A stretch of DNA of 64,000 nucleotides from Amycolatopsis thermophila (GCF_030814215.1 NZ_JAUSUT010000001.1:4464001-4528000), one strand, 5' to 3'. Positions 17,053 to 26,667 are shown, counted from the stretch's first letter. The notes: a model not told the origin generated them from the sequence alone. A program made the numbers and translations.

Positions 17053-17487
17053 ATGTTTCCGGATCTGGGGCTCGACCCGCAGAGCAGGCCCGCGCGGGGC
17101 CTGCGCCGGTACATCGGACTGATCGAGGAGACGCTCGGGTTGAGCGGGCAGGGCTCGTGCGTGCAACTGGAGCGCCCGCTCAGCGCCTACGTCGCGATCG
17201 AGGGCCGGGTGCCGGCCTTCCCGGACCGCGACGTGGCCCTGCTCTGGGACGAGCGGTACGGGTGGGCCGTCGCGGTGGAGGCCCGCTGCGGTGAGGACCT
17301 GCTGGTGCTGGCCTACCTGGGCGGACCCGTGGTGCCCTCGCCGCGCGTCGTCGCGCGGTTCGTGCACCGCGCGCTGGACGGCGAGCCGGCCGGCGCTCCC
17401 GAGCCGGATGTCCTGGAGGCGGGCGATGTCCACGACGAGCTGGCCGTCTACGCCCCGGCGGGTGAGGAGCTGCTCGCCGCGAGATAG
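17053..17487 (+). CDS. DUF6292-like protein
   Basis: A 144-residue soluble protein resembling the actinomycete DUF6292 family (family name from memory): an N-terminal ARGLRRYIGLIEETLGL helix, then YVAIEGRVPAFPDRDVALLWDERYGWAVAVE and a C-terminal helix PRVVARFVHRALDG. Function is unknown. ATG at 17053 is preceded by CGGAGGTGA. It is transcribed from the MerR-type promoter at 17002-17033 and is divergent from the MerR gene, so it is the most likely direct target of that regulator. Confidence 0.72.
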   Translation: MFPDLGLDPQSRPARGLRRYIGLIEETLGLSGQGSCVQLERPLSAYVAIEGRVPAFPDRDVALLWDERYGWAVAVEARCGEDLLVLAYLGGPVVPSPRVVARFVHRALDGEPAGAPEPDVLEAGDVHDELAVYAPAGEELLAAR

Positions 17488-17517
17488 CGCCGCGGCCGGT
17501 GGTGGCCCCCGACGCCC

Positions 17518-17898
17518 TCAGCCGCTGAGCGCTTCCTCCAGTGACGCGTGCACGGTCAGGAACTCCAGCAGATCGGTCAGGGCCAGGATCCGGCGGACCA
17601 CCGCTCCGGCCACGACGCGCAGTTGCGCCGGCGCGGCTTCGCGGTGCGTGGTGGCCAGCAGGCCGAGCCCGCTGGAGCTGATGAACCGCAGTTCCGTCAG
17701 GTCCAGCACGAGCCGCCGCGGGTGGTCGACGAGCGCAAGCCGGATCAGGCGGCGCAGCTTGGGCATCGTCGCGGCGTCCAGCTCGCCCGTCGCGGTCAGC
17801 ACGACGTCCTGACCGCGGTGCTCGGCCGACACCGTCATGGTGTGGGCGGGCGCGGCGTCGGGCGGAAGTCCCACCGGGGAACGGTCGCTGGGTGCCAT
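17518..17898 (-). CDS. STAS-domain anti-sigma factor antagonist
   Basis: A STAS protein of about 126 residues: VVLTATGELDAATMPKLRRL, LVLDLTELRFISSSGLGLLATTH with the phosphorylatable serine in the SSSG loop, then a C-terminal helix ending LTVHASLEEALS. Such proteins bind and release anti-sigma kinases in partner switching. No cognate kinase or sigma gene is adjacent. The start is uncertain: ATG 17898 (used), GTG 17913 or ATG 17838 are all in frame and none has a strong ribosome site. Confidence 0.82.
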   Translation of the reverse strand: MAPSDRSPVGLPPDAAPAHTMTVSAEHRGQDVVLTATGELDAATMPKLRRLIRLALVDHPRRLVLDLTELRFISSSGLGLLATTHREAAPAQLRVVAGAVVRRILALTDLLEFLTVHASLEEALSG

Positions 17899-18162
17899 CC
17901 GCCCATCATGCACACGAAACCGGAATCCGGCAGGGGAGCACCGCCGACCGCGTGAGCCTTGTTTTGCCCGGTGCGCGCCGGGGTATGAGCGCCGCGGATC
18001 CCTGTTCCGGCAAGGAACTCACCCTGCGACACCCGCTCCTACGCGCGCCCGCTTCGGCGTGCCGTGCCGGAAACGGAGAAGTTCGGCAGCGTGCCCCCGC
18101 GTTATCACGTCACATTCAGCCCGGAAAACAGTGGCACACGGCGCCGTGAGGCGGTTTTCGAG

Positions 18163-18211
18163 GAAACGAGCGGGGCCGCACGGTGGTTTTCCGTGCGGCC
18201 CCGCTCGTTTC
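18163..18211 (-). terminator. Perfect 21-bp hairpin terminating lsr2
   Basis: Arms 18163-18183 and 18191-18211 pair perfectly around a 7-base loop. The right arm overlaps the stop codon of the Lsr2 gene (18210-18212). On the minus strand the stem is followed by only a short T-poor tract, so it is a strong hairpin with a weak tail, common in actinomycetes. The gap 17899-18162 between it and the STAS gene holds nothing else I can support. Confidence 0.8.
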
Positions 18212-18566
18212 AGTTCTTGGCGTGGTAGGCCTCGATGACCTCCGAGGGGATGCGCCCGCGATCGGAGATGTCGAAGCCCTTCTTGCGCGCCCACTGGCGG
18301 ATCGCGGCGTTCTGTTCGCGGTCCGATTTGGGCGGTGAGGTCACCTTGGCGGGCACGGCGACCGCCGCGCCCGAGGTGCGGCGCTTGCGGCCGCCGACGC
18401 GGCGCGCGTGGCCCACGAACTGTGCGAGCGCGTCACGCAAGTCGGCTGCGTTGTCCTCCGACAGATCGATTTCGTAGGTGACCCCGTCGATCGCGAACTC
18501 GACCGTTTCGTCGGCCTCGGATCCGTCCAGGTCGTCCACCAGGGACACCACTACCGATTGCGCCAT
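18210..18566 (-). CDS. lsr2: Lsr2 nucleoid-associated protein
   Basis: A 118-residue Lsr2. Residues 1-60 form the dimerisation domain ([42 protein letters not shown]). A basic linker follows ([12 protein letters not shown]), then the C-terminal DNA-binding domain, [25 protein letters not shown], with the RGR AT-hook-like motif that inserts into the minor groove of AT-rich DNA. It silences horizontally acquired genes and bridges DNA. ATG at 18566 gives the family's usual MAQ start; GTG 18575 is an alternative. A perfect hairpin terminates it. Confidence 0.92.
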   Translation of the reverse strand: MAQSVVVSLVDDLDGSEADETVEFAIDGVTYEIDLSEDNAADLRDALAQFVGHARRVGGRKRRTSGAAVAVPAKVTSPPKSDREQNAAIRQWARKKGFDISDRGRIPSEVIEAYHAKN

Positions 18567-18672
18567 GACTCCCACTCAGCTTCGGATTCCACCAGTTTCC
18601 GAGCGCAAGGTAGCACGTCACCCGCGTGCGGGAGGGCCCGGTCACGACGTCGGAGCGCGCCCGGTCACCCGG

Positions 18673-19056
18673 TCATCGCGACCTGCTGAAGGCGGCGCGC
18701 AGTGGCCGCCCGTTGAGCAGGAACGCCGCCGGCACGAGGGCGAGCGCGCCCGCGATCTGCGCCGCCGCGAACCACGGCGGCAGAGCGCCGGGAATGCTGT
18801 CCACGGCGACGATCGCGACCGGTACGACGACCGAGATGACCCGCACCCGCACGTAGGCCCACCGCGCGCCCCGCGCTGCCAGTACGGTGAACCAGTTCGT
18901 GACCGCCGCGCTCGCGAACATCCCGCCGGTCCGTCCCCACTGGAACGAGCTCACCGCGTGCCCCGTGACCGCCAGTACCACGACCACGACGAGCAGCGCG
19001 ACGCTCACCGCCCCGTAGGCCGCCACGAGCTTGCGCACCTTGCCCAGGGTTCCCAC
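18673..19056 (-). CDS. Small four-helix membrane protein
   Basis: A 127-residue hydrophobic protein with four clear membrane segments: AAYGAVSVALLVVVVVLAVT, an amphipathic second segment around FASAAVTNWFTVLAA, VISVVVPVAIVAVDSIPG and WFAAAQIAGALALVPAAFLL. It ends in a short basic tail. GTG at 19056 is preceded by GGGAGGAATC and starts the sensible sequence; the open frame upstream is spurious. No family is recognised. It lies between lsr2 and lysE on the same strand but with a wide gap from either. Confidence 0.65.
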   Translation of the reverse strand: MGTLGKVRKLVAAYGAVSVALLVVVVVLAVTGHAVSSFQWGRTGGMFASAAVTNWFTVLAARGARWAYVRVRVISVVVPVAIVAVDSIPGALPPWFAAAQIAGALALVPAAFLLNGRPLRAAFSRSR

Positions 19057-19189
19057 GATTCCTCCCGATGTCCGATGTGGACACCACGCTAGGGAGAACC
19101 CGGGCCGCCCGGTACGGGCCGGGACACACGACCGGGGTGGGGCCGGCCCCACCCCGGGTGCGCACCGGAGCCGGTCCGGTAGCGGTGGT

Positions 19190-19810
19190 TCAGAGGGCGC
19201 GGGCCAGCAGCATGACGCCCAGCGCGAGCATGGTCGTCGCGACCAGGGCGTCCAGCGTGCGCCACGCGGCGGGGCGGGACAGGACGCCGCTGAGCAGACG
19301 GGCCCCGTAGCCGAGGCCGGTGAACCACGCGAGGCTCGCCAGCATCGCGCCGGCCCCGAAGACCCACCGCAGCGGTCCGCGTTCGGCGGCGACCGAACCG
19401 AGCAGCAGGACGGTGTCCAGGTAGACGTGCGGGTTCAGCCAGGTCATCGCGAGACAGGTGAGCACCGCGGTGCCGGCGGACCCCGCCGTGGCGCCGGTCG
19501 TCGTCAGCGCCTGCCCGGGCCGCAGCACACGGCGGGCGGCCAGCGCGCCGTAGCAGATCAGGAACGCGCCGCCGGCCAGGCCGACCACGGTCAGCGCGGC
19601 CGGCCACGCGGTGACCACCGCTCCGAGGCCGGCCACGCCGAGCGTGATGAGCACCGCGTCGGACGCGGCGCAGATGCCGACCACCGCGAGAACGGCCTGC
19701 CCGCGCACGCCCTGGCGCAGCACGAAGGCGTTCTGCGCGCCGATGGCGACGATGAGGGACAGGCCGGTGCCGAAACCCGCGAGCGCCGCGGGGAGGATGC
19801 CGCCGTTCAC
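19190..19810 (-). CDS. lysE: LysE/ArgO-type amino-acid exporter
   Basis: A 206-residue membrane protein of the LysE family: GFGTGLSLIVAIGAQNAFVLRQG near the N-terminus, ICAASDAVLITLGVAGLG, YGALAARRVL, the MTWLNPHVYLDTVLLLG signature and about six membrane segments. It exports basic amino acids such as lysine and arginine. GTG at 19810 is used because it leaves about 66 bases for a promoter before the divergent LysR gene; an in-frame ATG at 19855 would leave almost none. The pair lysE/lysG mirrors the Corynebacterium arrangement, where the regulator activates export when basic amino acids accumulate. Confidence 0.88.
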   Translation of the reverse strand: MNGGILPAALAGFGTGLSLIVAIGAQNAFVLRQGVRGQAVLAVVGICAASDAVLITLGVAGLGAVVTAWPAALTVVGLAGGAFLICYGALAARRVLRPGQALTTTGATAGSAGTAVLTCLAMTWLNPHVYLDTVLLLGSVAAERGPLRWVFGAGAMLASLAWFTGLGYGARLLSGVLSRPAAWRTLDALVATTMLALGVMLLARAL

Positions 19811-19879
19811 CCCGCCGACGGTAGGGACGTTCCGGGCATCAGTACAGCTAAACATCTTTACGTATCATTAGCGCTTGTG

Positions 19880-20776
19880 ATGGCCGATCTGCCGTTCGAC
19901 CAGGTCCGCACGCTGCTCGCGGTCGTCGACGAGGGCACCTTCGACGCCGCGGCCGCGGCCCTGCACGTGACGCCGTCCGCCGTCAGCCAGCGGGTCAAGG
20001 CGCTGGAGCAGCGCACCGGGCGGGTGCTGGTGATGCGGACGAAGCCGGTGCGGCCGACGGAGTCCGGTCAGGTGGTGGTGCGTTTCGCGCGGCAGCTGGC
20101 GGCGCTGGAGCGGGATGCGCAGGCGGAGCTGGGGATCGCGGCGGGCAGCGCCCCGGCGCGGCTGGCGATCGCGGTGAACGCGGACTCGCTGGCCACCTGG
20201 TTCCTGCCCGCGCTGACGCGGGTGCCGCAGGACCCGCCCGTGTGCTTCGAGCTGCACCGCGAGGACGAGACGCACACCGCGGAGCTGCTGCGCGAGGGAA
20301 AGGTCATGGCCGCGGTGACCGCGTCGGCGGAGCCGGTGGCGGGCTGCACGGTGCGGCGGCTGGGGCTGGCACGCTACCGGCCGGCGGCCACCCCGCGGTT
20401 CGTGGCGGACCACCTGGACGGCGGGCCGCTGGAGCGCCGCCTGCCGGACGCGCCGGTGGTGGTCTTCGACCGGCGGGATGAGCTGCAGGACCGGTTCGTC
20501 CGGTCGCTCACCGCCGGCCGCTCGGGCGCCTCCGCGTTCCGGCACCACGTGCCGACGTCGGAAGGCTTCTGCGACGCGGTGGCGGCGGGACTGGGCTGGG
20601 GCCTGGTGCCCGAGCCGCAGGCCGCGCCGCTGCTCAAGTCGGGCGCCCTGGTGGAACTGGCGCCGGGACTGCGGATGGACGTGCCGCTGTTCTGGCAGCA
20701 GTGGACGCTCGACGTGCCCGCGCTGGCGCTGGTGGCCGAGACGATCGCGGCCGCGGCGGCACAGGCGCTGCACTGA
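19880..20776 (+). CDS. lysG: LysR-family regulator, LysG/ArgP type
   Basis: A 298-residue LysR-type activator. The helix-turn-helix is FDQVRTLLAVVDEGTFDAAA with ALHVTPSAVSQRVKALEQ; the effector domain includes LAIAVNADSLATWFLPALTRV and VPTSEGFCDAVAAGLGWGLVP, both typical of ArgP/LysG. It should sense lysine or arginine and activate the divergent lysE. Starts at ATG 19880, or at the GTG three bases upstream. The AT-rich intergenic stretch (CTAAACATCTTTACGTATCA, about 19848-19867) is unusual for this window and probably holds the lysE promoter and the regulator site. Confidence 0.9.
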   Translation: MADLPFDQVRTLLAVVDEGTFDAAAAALHVTPSAVSQRVKALEQRTGRVLVMRTKPVRPTESGQVVVRFARQLAALERDAQAELGIAAGSAPARLAIAVNADSLATWFLPALTRVPQDPPVCFELHREDETHTAELLREGKVMAAVTASAEPVAGCTVRRLGLARYRPAATPRFVADHLDGGPLERRLPDAPVVVFDRRDELQDRFVRSLTAGRSGASAFRHHVPTSEGFCDAVAAGLGWGLVPEPQAAPLLKSGALVELAPGLRMDVPLFWQQWTLDVPALALVAETIAAAAAQALH

Positions 20777-20884
20777 CGCCCTGCTCAGCCGCGGGCGCCG
20801 ACCAGGCGGAGGGCGAACTCGCTGTACTGCCAGACCACCGCGAAGGCCCCTTCGTCGACACCCCCCTGCACCACTGCGCGGAAC

Positions 20885-21268
20885 CCGGCCTCGTACCCGG
20901 CGCGCAGGTCTACGTCGCCGCGCTCGCCCGCCGCACCGCGGCGTTCGTCCGCGATGCGGTGATCCCCGTCGAGGAGGAACACCGGGGCGTGGTGCGCTCC
21001 GACGAGGTCCGCGCCCGGCTGCAGCGCGCCGCGAAGGAGGCGGGGGTCTTCGCCCCGCACGCCTCGCCCACGTACGGCGGGCGCGGCCTGGACATGGGGG
21101 GCCGCGCCGTGGTGTTCGAGGAGGCCGGCTACTCCCTGCTCGGACCGCTCGCCCTCAACATCGCCGCGCCCGACGAGGGCAACATGCACATGCTCGAGGC
21201 CGCGAGCGCCCGCTGGGGAGCGGCGAGATCTGCTCCTGCTTCGCGATGACGGAACCGGCGCCCGGCCA
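20885..21268 (+). pseudogene. Acyl-CoA dehydrogenase remnant
   Basis: The N-terminal part of an acyl-CoA dehydrogenase is readable: [23 protein letters not shown], then [48 protein letters not shown] and MHMLEAA. After about 21207 the frame changes and continues [18 protein letters not shown], the family's active-site region, before ending near 21268. The rest of the enzyme is missing and no start is identifiable. It occupies most of the 627-base gap between lysG and pntA. On the minus strand at 20785-20880 a short TetR-like tail can be imagined, but I cannot support it. Confidence 0.75.
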
Positions 21269-21403
21269 CCGGGTGTGTGTCCAGCCTGCACGTCAACCGG
21301 GTGCCGGGCCACCAGGGCGGAAGCCCGGTTGTGGCCACCGTCACCCGGGAATCCGGACAACCGTGAGACGATGACCGCGCCCGAGCGTGGACGAGGAGAT
21401 TCG

Positions 21404-22930
21404 ATGCTCATCGGAGTGCTGAAGGAGGCCCAGGCGGGGGAGACCCGTGTGGCCGCGACCCCGGCGACCGTCGGCCAGCTGCGGAAGCTGGGCTACGAGG
21501 TGGTGGTGGACCCGGGCGCCGGTGTGGCGGCGAGTTTCACCGACGAGGCCTACGCCGAGGCTGGTGCGTCGATCGGTGACGCGGTGCGGGCGGACATCGT
21601 GCTGGGTGTGAACGCGCCCTCGGCCGAGCAGCTGGACGCGATGAAGCCGGGCGCGACGCTGATCAGCCTGCTGGCGCCGGCCCTGAACAAGGACCTGGTC
21701 GAGGATCTGGCGCGGCGGCCGGTCACGGCGATGGCGATGGATGCGGTGCCGCGGATTTCGCGCGCGCAGTCGCTGGACGTGTTGTCGTCGATGGCCAACA
21801 TCGCCGGGTATCGGGCGGTGGTGGAGGCGGCGCACACGTTCGGCCGGTTCTTCACCGGTCAGGTGACCGCGGCGGGCAAGGTGCCGCCGGCGAAGGTGCT
21901 GGTGGTCGGCGCCGGGGTGGCGGGCCTGGCCGCGATCGGCGCGGCCGGGAGCCTGGGCGCGGTCGTGCGGGCCACCGACCCGCGCCCGGAGGTGGCCGAC
22001 CAGGTCGCCTCGCTGGGCGGGGAGTACCTGTCGATCGAGGCGCCGGATGTCGAGGTGTCGGCGACCGGTTACGCCAAGGAGATGAGCGAGGACTACAAGG
22101 CCCGGGAGCGCAAGCTCTACGAGGAGCAGTGCCGCGACGTCGACATCGTCATCACCACCGCGCTCATCCCGGGCAAGCCGGCGCCGCGGATCATCACCGC
22201 CGACATGGTCGCCTCGATGCGGGCGGGCAGCGTGATCGTGGACATGGCCGCGGCCAACGGCGGCAACGTCGAGGGCACGGTGGCCGGCAAGGCCGTGACG
22301 ACGGACAACGGCGTGACCATCCTCGGCTACACCGACCTCGCCGGGCGGCTGCCCGCGCAGTCTTCGCAGCTGTACGGCACGAACCTGGTCAACCTGATGA
22401 AGCTGGTGACGCCGGGCAAGGACGGTACGCCGGTGTTCGACACCGACGACATCGTGATCCGGTCGATGACCGTGGTGCGCGACGGTGAGCTGTTGTGGCC
22501 GCCGCCCCCGGCGCCGGTGTCCGCGGCGCCGGCGCAGGCGGCCCCGAAGGCCGCGCCGGCGGAGCCGGAGCCGGAGAAGAAGATGTCGGCGGCGGCCCGG
22601 ATCGGGTTGACCGCGGTGGTCGGCGCGCTGTTGCTGTTGCTGGTGGCGGCGTCGCCGCCGGCGTTGCAGGGGCATCTGACGGTGTTCGCGCTGGCGGTGG
22701 TGATCGGCTACTACGTGATCGGCAAGGTGCACCACGCCCTGCACACGCCGCTGATGTCGGTGACCAACGCGATTTCCGGGATCATCGTGGTCGGTGCGCT
22801 GTTGCAGGTCGGCCACGCCAACGCGGTGGTCACCTGGATCTCGTTCGCCGCGATCCTGCTGGCCTCGATCAACATCTTCGGCGGGTTCGCCGTCACGCGG
22901 CGCATGCTCTCGATGTTCTCCCGCAGCTGA
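21404..22930 (+). CDS. pntA: NAD(P) transhydrogenase subunit alpha (full-length PntA type)
   Basis: A 508-residue protein. Residues 1-370 are the NAD(H)-binding domain I, with [17 protein letters not shown] at the start, the Rossmann motif [13 protein letters not shown], and the RQD-loop-like [13 protein letters not shown] proline/alanine-rich linker follows, then about four membrane helices (from residue 400). It couples hydride transfer between NADH and NADP+ to proton flow across the membrane, making NADPH. ATG at 21404 follows GAGGAGATTCG. pntB starts 20 bases downstream. Actinomycetes often split PntA into two proteins; here both parts are fused. Confidence 0.92.
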   Translation: MLIGVLKEAQAGETRVAATPATVGQLRKLGYEVVVDPGAGVAASFTDEAYAEAGASIGDAVRADIVLGVNAPSAEQLDAMKPGATLISLLAPALNKDLVEDLARRPVTAMAMDAVPRISRAQSLDVLSSMANIAGYRAVVEAAHTFGRFFTGQVTAAGKVPPAKVLVVGAGVAGLAAIGAAGSLGAVVRATDPRPEVADQVASLGGEYLSIEAPDVEVSATGYAKEMSEDYKARERKLYEEQCRDVDIVITTALIPGKPAPRIITADMVASMRAGSVIVDMAAANGGNVEGTVAGKAVTTDNGVTILGYTDLAGRLPAQSSQLYGTNLVNLMKLVTPGKDGTPVFDTDDIVIRSMTVVRDGELLWPPPPAPVSAAPAQAAPKAAPAEPEPEKKMSAAARIGLTAVVGALLLLLVAASPPALQGHLTVFALAVVIGYYVIGKVHHALHTPLMSVTNAISGIIVVGALLQVGHANAVVTWISFAAILLASINIFGGFAVTRRMLSMFSRS

Positions 22931-22950
22931 TCTCGACCAGGAAGAGTGAC

Positions 22951-24411
22951 ATGAACCTCGACACGATCGCCCAGGCGGCCTATCTGGTCGCCGCGTTGTT
23001 GTTCATCCTGGCGCTGGCCGGGCTGTCGCGGCACGAGACCGCGAAGACCGGCAACGGGTTCGGCATGGCCGGGATGGTCATCGCCCTGGCCGCGACCATC
23101 GCGCTGGCGGTGCACCGCGACATCTCCACACTCGGCGTCGTGCTGCTGGTGGTGGCGATGGTGCTCGGCGCCGCCGTCGGCCTGCAGCGCGCCCGGGCGG
23201 TGCAGATGACCGGGATGCCCGAGCTGATCGCGCTGCTGCACTCCTTCGTCGGCCTGGCCGCCGTGTTGGTCGGCTGGAACGGCTACCAGGAAGTGGAAGC
23301 CCACCCCGGCGGGGCCGAGGCCCACACCTTGGAAGCACTCGGGCTGGGTGGGATCCACTCCGCCGAGGTGTTCATCGGCGTCTTCATCGGGGCGGTGACC
23401 TTCACCGGATCGATCGTGGCGTTTCTGAAGCTGTCGGCGCGGATCAACTCCAAGCCGTTGATGCTGCCCGGCAAGAACTTCCTCAACCTCGGCGCCCTGG
23501 TGGTGTTCGTGGCGCTGACGGTGTGGTTCGTGATCGACCCGCAGCTGTGGCTGCTCGTCGTGGTCACCGTGGTGGCGCTCGCGCTGGGCTGGCACCTGGT
23601 GGCCTCCATCGGCGGCGGGGACATGCCGGTGGTGGTGTCGATGCTCAACAGCTACTCCGGCTGGGCCGCGGCGGCGTCCGGGTTCCTGCTGGAGAACAAC
23701 CTGCTCATCGTCACCGGCGCGCTGGTCGGGTCCTCCGGTGCCTACCTGTCCTACATCATGTGCAAGGCGATGAACCGCTCGTTCATCTCCGTCATCGCCG
23801 GCGGGTTCGGCCTGGAGAACACTGCGGCAGGGTCCGATGTCGAGTACGGCGAGCACCGCGAGATCACCGTCGACGGGGCCGCGGACCTGCTGGCCGACGC
23901 GAGCAGCGTGATCATCACCCCCGGTTACGGCATGGCCGTCGCGCAGGCCCAGCACGGGGTGGCCGAGCTGACCCGGCGGCTGCGGGAGCGCGGCGTGCAG
24001 GTGCGCTTCGGCATCCACCCGGTCGCCGGGCGGCTGCCCGGGCACATGAACGTGCTGCTCGCCGAGGCCAAGGTGCCCTACGACATCGTGCTGGAGATGG
24101 ACGAGATCAACGACGACTTCGCCGACACCGACGTCGTCCTGGTCATCGGTGCCAACGACACCGTCAACCCCGCCGCGGCCGAGGACCCCGGCTCGCCGAT
24201 CGCGGGCATGCCGGTGCTGCGGGTGTGGGAGGCCCGCAACGTCGTCGTCTTCAAGCGCTCCATGTCCTCCGGCTACGCCGGTGTGCAGAACCCGCTGTTC
24301 TTCCGCGACAACTCCGCCATGCTCTTCGGCGACGCCAAAGAACGCGTCGAAGACCTGCTACGCGCCCTGCCCACCGGAGCACCGGCCCGCGCGGGCGCGG
24401 CGCAGGGCTGA
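22951..24411 (+). CDS. pntB: NAD(P) transhydrogenase subunit beta
   Basis: A 486-residue protein: about eight or nine membrane helices (residues 1-260), with the histidine in [19 protein letters not shown], then the soluble NADP(H)-binding domain [52 protein letters not shown] and the C-terminal [18 protein letters not shown]. It forms the proton channel and NADP site with PntA. ATG at 22951 follows GAAGAGTG. Gene order and 20-base spacing show a two-gene operon. The following 146 bases before the tetR gene hold no gene I can support. Confidence 0.93.
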   Translation: MNLDTIAQAAYLVAALLFILALAGLSRHETAKTGNGFGMAGMVIALAATIALAVHRDISTLGVVLLVVAMVLGAAVGLQRARAVQMTGMPELIALLHSFVGLAAVLVGWNGYQEVEAHPGGAEAHTLEALGLGGIHSAEVFIGVFIGAVTFTGSIVAFLKLSARINSKPLMLPGKNFLNLGALVVFVALTVWFVIDPQLWLLVVVTVVALALGWHLVASIGGGDMPVVVSMLNSYSGWAAAASGFLLENNLLIVTGALVGSSGAYLSYIMCKAMNRSFISVIAGGFGLENTAAGSDVEYGEHREITVDGAADLLADASSVIITPGYGMAVAQAQHGVAELTRRLRERGVQVRFGIHPVAGRLPGHMNVLLAEAKVPYDIVLEMDEINDDFADTDVVLVIGANDTVNPAAAEDPGSPIAGMPVLRVWEARNVVVFKRSMSSGYAGVQNPLFFRDNSAMLFGDAKERVEDLLRALPTGAPARAGAAQG

Positions 24412-24557
24412 CCGGCGCCGCGGCGACGACGACCAGGGATCGCCTGCCGTGTCGAGGGGTGGGAGTAGGGCTTGTCGGCGACTACCGCGTCGGCAGCGTG
24501 GTCGACCCGGTCCGATCCGGGCGACCGCGATCCCGTCGAACAGAACCCACAGCCAGA

Positions 24558-25163
24558 TCAATTACCGGACATCGCCTGACCGCCCGCCGGGGGCGTGAGG
24601 AACGACTGCACGGTCGCGATCACGACCCCCGGTGCCTCCGCCGCGCCGAGGCGTCCCGCGCGGGTTTCCTCGGCCGCCCCGTTGAGCACGTAGTGCACGA
24701 CGTTCACCAGCCACGTCAGCGGCAGGTCCGTGCGGAACACGCCCTGCCGCTGGCCGCGGCGGATCAGGTCCGCCATGCGCGTCGCGGCGTCGCCGTGCAG
24801 TTCGCGGATCCGCGCGGCCGGCAGGACGTCCTCGGCGGCCTGCAGCAGCTTCGTCGACTCCGCCACCAGTGACCAGCTCGGCTCGATCAGCCGGGCCAGT
24901 GCGGCGCGCGCGTCGCCCTCGAGGTCGACCGCGGACAGCACCTCCTCGCCCACCCGCAGCGCTTCGGCCAGGGCCGCTTCGACCAGGGATGCCCGGTTGG
25001 GGAAGTGCCCGTACAGCGTCATCCGGCCGACCCCGGCCGCCTTCACGACGTCGTCGATGCTCGCGTCCGGATCGCGGCTGAGAACCTCCCGTGCGGCGGA
25101 GACGATGCGGGCGATGCTGCGTTCGGCGTCGGCGCGCCGGCGCGGTCGGGCGGAAGTGGCCAC
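24558..25163 (-). CDS. TetR-family regulator of the divergent efflux gene
   Basis: A 201-residue TetR protein: helix-turn-helix ASIDDVVKAAGVGRMTLYGHFPNRASLVEAAL at residues 38-70, and a variable helical ligand domain. The start is GTG at 25163. It is divergent from a DHA2-type drug transporter; palindromes CTCGTA-N8-TACGAG and TCGTACGA lie between the genes, so it probably represses both and releases DNA when the exported compound binds. Confidence 0.88.
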   Translation of the reverse strand: MATSARPRRRADAERSIARIVSAAREVLSRDPDASIDDVVKAAGVGRMTLYGHFPNRASLVEAALAEALRVGEEVLSAVDLEGDARAALARLIEPSWSLVAESTKLLQAAEDVLPAARIRELHGDAATRMADLIRRGQRQGVFRTDLPLTWLVNVVHYVLNGAAEETRAGRLGAAEAPGVVIATVQSFLTPPAGGQAMSGN

Positions 25164-25176
25164 GGCCGCAGTCTAG

Positions 25177-25233
25177 CTCGTATGGGAATGTACGAGTTAG
25201 CATGGCCGTTGTAAGTCGTACTGTGTCGTACGA
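25177..25233. promoter_or_regulatory. Operator pair between TetR and MFS genes
   Basis: CTCGTA (25177-25182), eight bases, then TACGAG (25191-25196) form one dyad. A second cluster at 25215-25235 contains GTCGTAC twice and the palindrome TCGTACGA (25226-25233) within GTCGTACGAG. The shared word CGTACGAG/CTCGTAC fits two sites for the same TetR dimer, one over each divergent promoter. Confidence 0.6.
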
Positions 25234-25250
25234 GTTGACCGGAGCCGGCC

Positions 25251-26624
25251 ATGTCAGAACTCCCCGGAAGACATCCCCTGCGGTGGCGCATCCTCGGATT
25301 CCTGGGCATCGCCCAGCTGATGCTCATCCTCGACGTCACGGTCGTGGCGATCGCCCTGCCGCACATCGAGAACGACCTGGGCCTCAGCCGCGCCGCGATG
25401 ACCTGGACCGTCAGCGCGTACACGCTGACCTTCGGCGGCCTGATGCTGCTCGGCGGGCGGCTGGCCGACCTCGCCGGCGCGAAACGGGTCGCGCTCGCCG
25501 GCCTGCTGGTGTTCACCTTGGCGTCGCTGGCCACCGGGCTCGCCCCGTCCGCCGGTGTGCTCCTGGGCGGGCGGATCGCGCAGGGCGTCGGCGCGGCGCT
25601 GCTGTCGCCGTCGGCGTTGTCGCTGGTCGTCGCGCTGTTCGACGGCGACGAGCGGAACAAGGCGCTCGGTGTGTGGTCCGCGCTGGGCGGCGGGGGCGCA
25701 GCCCTCGGCGTGCTGCTGGGCGGACTGCTCACCGCCGGTCCCGGCTGGCCCTGGGTGTTCTGGGTCAACGTGCCGATCGGGCTCGTCATCGTCGTCGCCC
25801 TGGCCCGGATGCTGCCGCGCGGGACGGTGGCGGCGCCGCGGGCGCGGCTCGACGTGCCGGGGGCGCTGCTCGTCACCGCCGCGTCCGGCGCGCTGGTGTA
25901 CGGGTTGATCAACGCCGGTGACCAGGGGTGGCTGACCGCGACCACGGGCTGGCTGGTGCTCGCGGCCGCGGCCGGCTACCTGGCGTTCGTGGCCTGGCAG
26001 CGCTCCGCGCGGGCCCCGCTGATGGACGTCCGGCTGCTGGTCCGCCGCCCGGTGGCGACCGGCACGTTCCTCATCCTGATGGCGACGGCGCTGACGGTCG
26101 CCGTGTTCTTCCTCGGCACGTTCTACTTCCAGCACGAGCGCGGCTACAACGCGCTGCAGACCGGCTTGCTGTTCCTCCCGGTCGCGCTGATGACCACGGC
26201 CGCGGCCAACCTCACCGGACGGGTCGTCGCGCGGTTCGGCGCACGACCGCTCGCCGTGTCCGGATTGCTGGTCGCCGCGGCCGGCCTGGGCCTGCCCGCG
26301 CTCGCGATGAACCCCGTGGTGGTCACGCTCAGCATGGCGGTCGGCGGCGCCGGGACCGGCGTGCTGTTCGTCGTCGCGTCCGCGACCGCCCTGGGGCAGG
26401 TCGCCCCGCACGAGGCCGGGATCGCCTCGGGCATCGTGAGCACGTTCCACGAGTTCGGTGCCTCGCTCGGCGCCGCGGTGGTCTCGAGCGTCGCGGCGGC
26501 GAGCCTGGTCGCCGACACCCTCACCGGCTTCACGAACGGCTTCCTGGTGTTCGCCGCGGCCGCGCTCGCCGCCGCGGCGGGGGCCGCCGCGTTGGCCCCG
26601 GGCCGGCCCGCACCGGTCGGCTGA
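25251..26624 (+). CDS. MFS drug efflux transporter, DHA2 (EmrB/QacA) type
   Basis: A 457-residue membrane protein with about 14 helices. The LDVTVVAIALPHIENDLGLS motif at residues 28-47, GGRLADLAGAKRVALAG (motif A) and GPGWPWVFWVNVPIG identify the DHA2 14-helix drug:H+ antiporter family. It should export a toxic compound or secondary metabolite. The ATG at 25251 follows GGAGCC. It is controlled by the divergent TetR protein. A hairpin at 26635-26667 separates it from the convergent LacI gene. Confidence 0.88.
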   Translation: MSELPGRHPLRWRILGFLGIAQLMLILDVTVVAIALPHIENDLGLSRAAMTWTVSAYTLTFGGLMLLGGRLADLAGAKRVALAGLLVFTLASLATGLAPSAGVLLGGRIAQGVGAALLSPSALSLVVALFDGDERNKALGVWSALGGGGAALGVLLGGLLTAGPGWPWVFWVNVPIGLVIVVALARMLPRGTVAAPRARLDVPGALLVTAASGALVYGLINAGDQGWLTATTGWLVLAAAAGYLAFVAWQRSARAPLMDVRLLVRRPVATGTFLILMATALTVAVFFLGTFYFQHERGYNALQTGLLFLPVALMTTAAANLTGRVVARFGARPLAVSGLLVAAAGLGLPALAMNPVVVTLSMAVGGAGTGVLFVVASATALGQVAPHEAGIASGIVSTFHEFGASLGAAVVSSVAAASLVADTLTGFTNGFLVFAAAALAAAAGAAALAPGRPAPVG

Positions 26625-26634
26625 GCGTTCCCCG

Positions 26635-26667
26635 GCGGTCCTGTCCGGACTGTCCGATCAGGACCGC
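26635..26667. terminator. Bidirectional hairpin between convergent genes
   Basis: GCGGTCCTG (26635-26643) and CAGGACCGC (26659-26667) pair perfectly around a 15-base loop. It sits between the MFS stop (26624) and the LacI gene, overlapping the last codons and stop of the latter. There is no T-run on either side, so it is a candidate only. Confidence 0.5.

Noticed and set aside
18163-18211. Perfect 21-bp inverted repeat considered as an IS end or attachment site
   Set aside because: It abuts the lsr2 stop codon and has no partner copy or duplicated flank; a terminator is the simpler reading.
20785-20880. Possible TetR C-terminal fragment on the minus strand
   Set aside because: Only about 30 residues look TetR-like and no upstream domain is present; too little to call.
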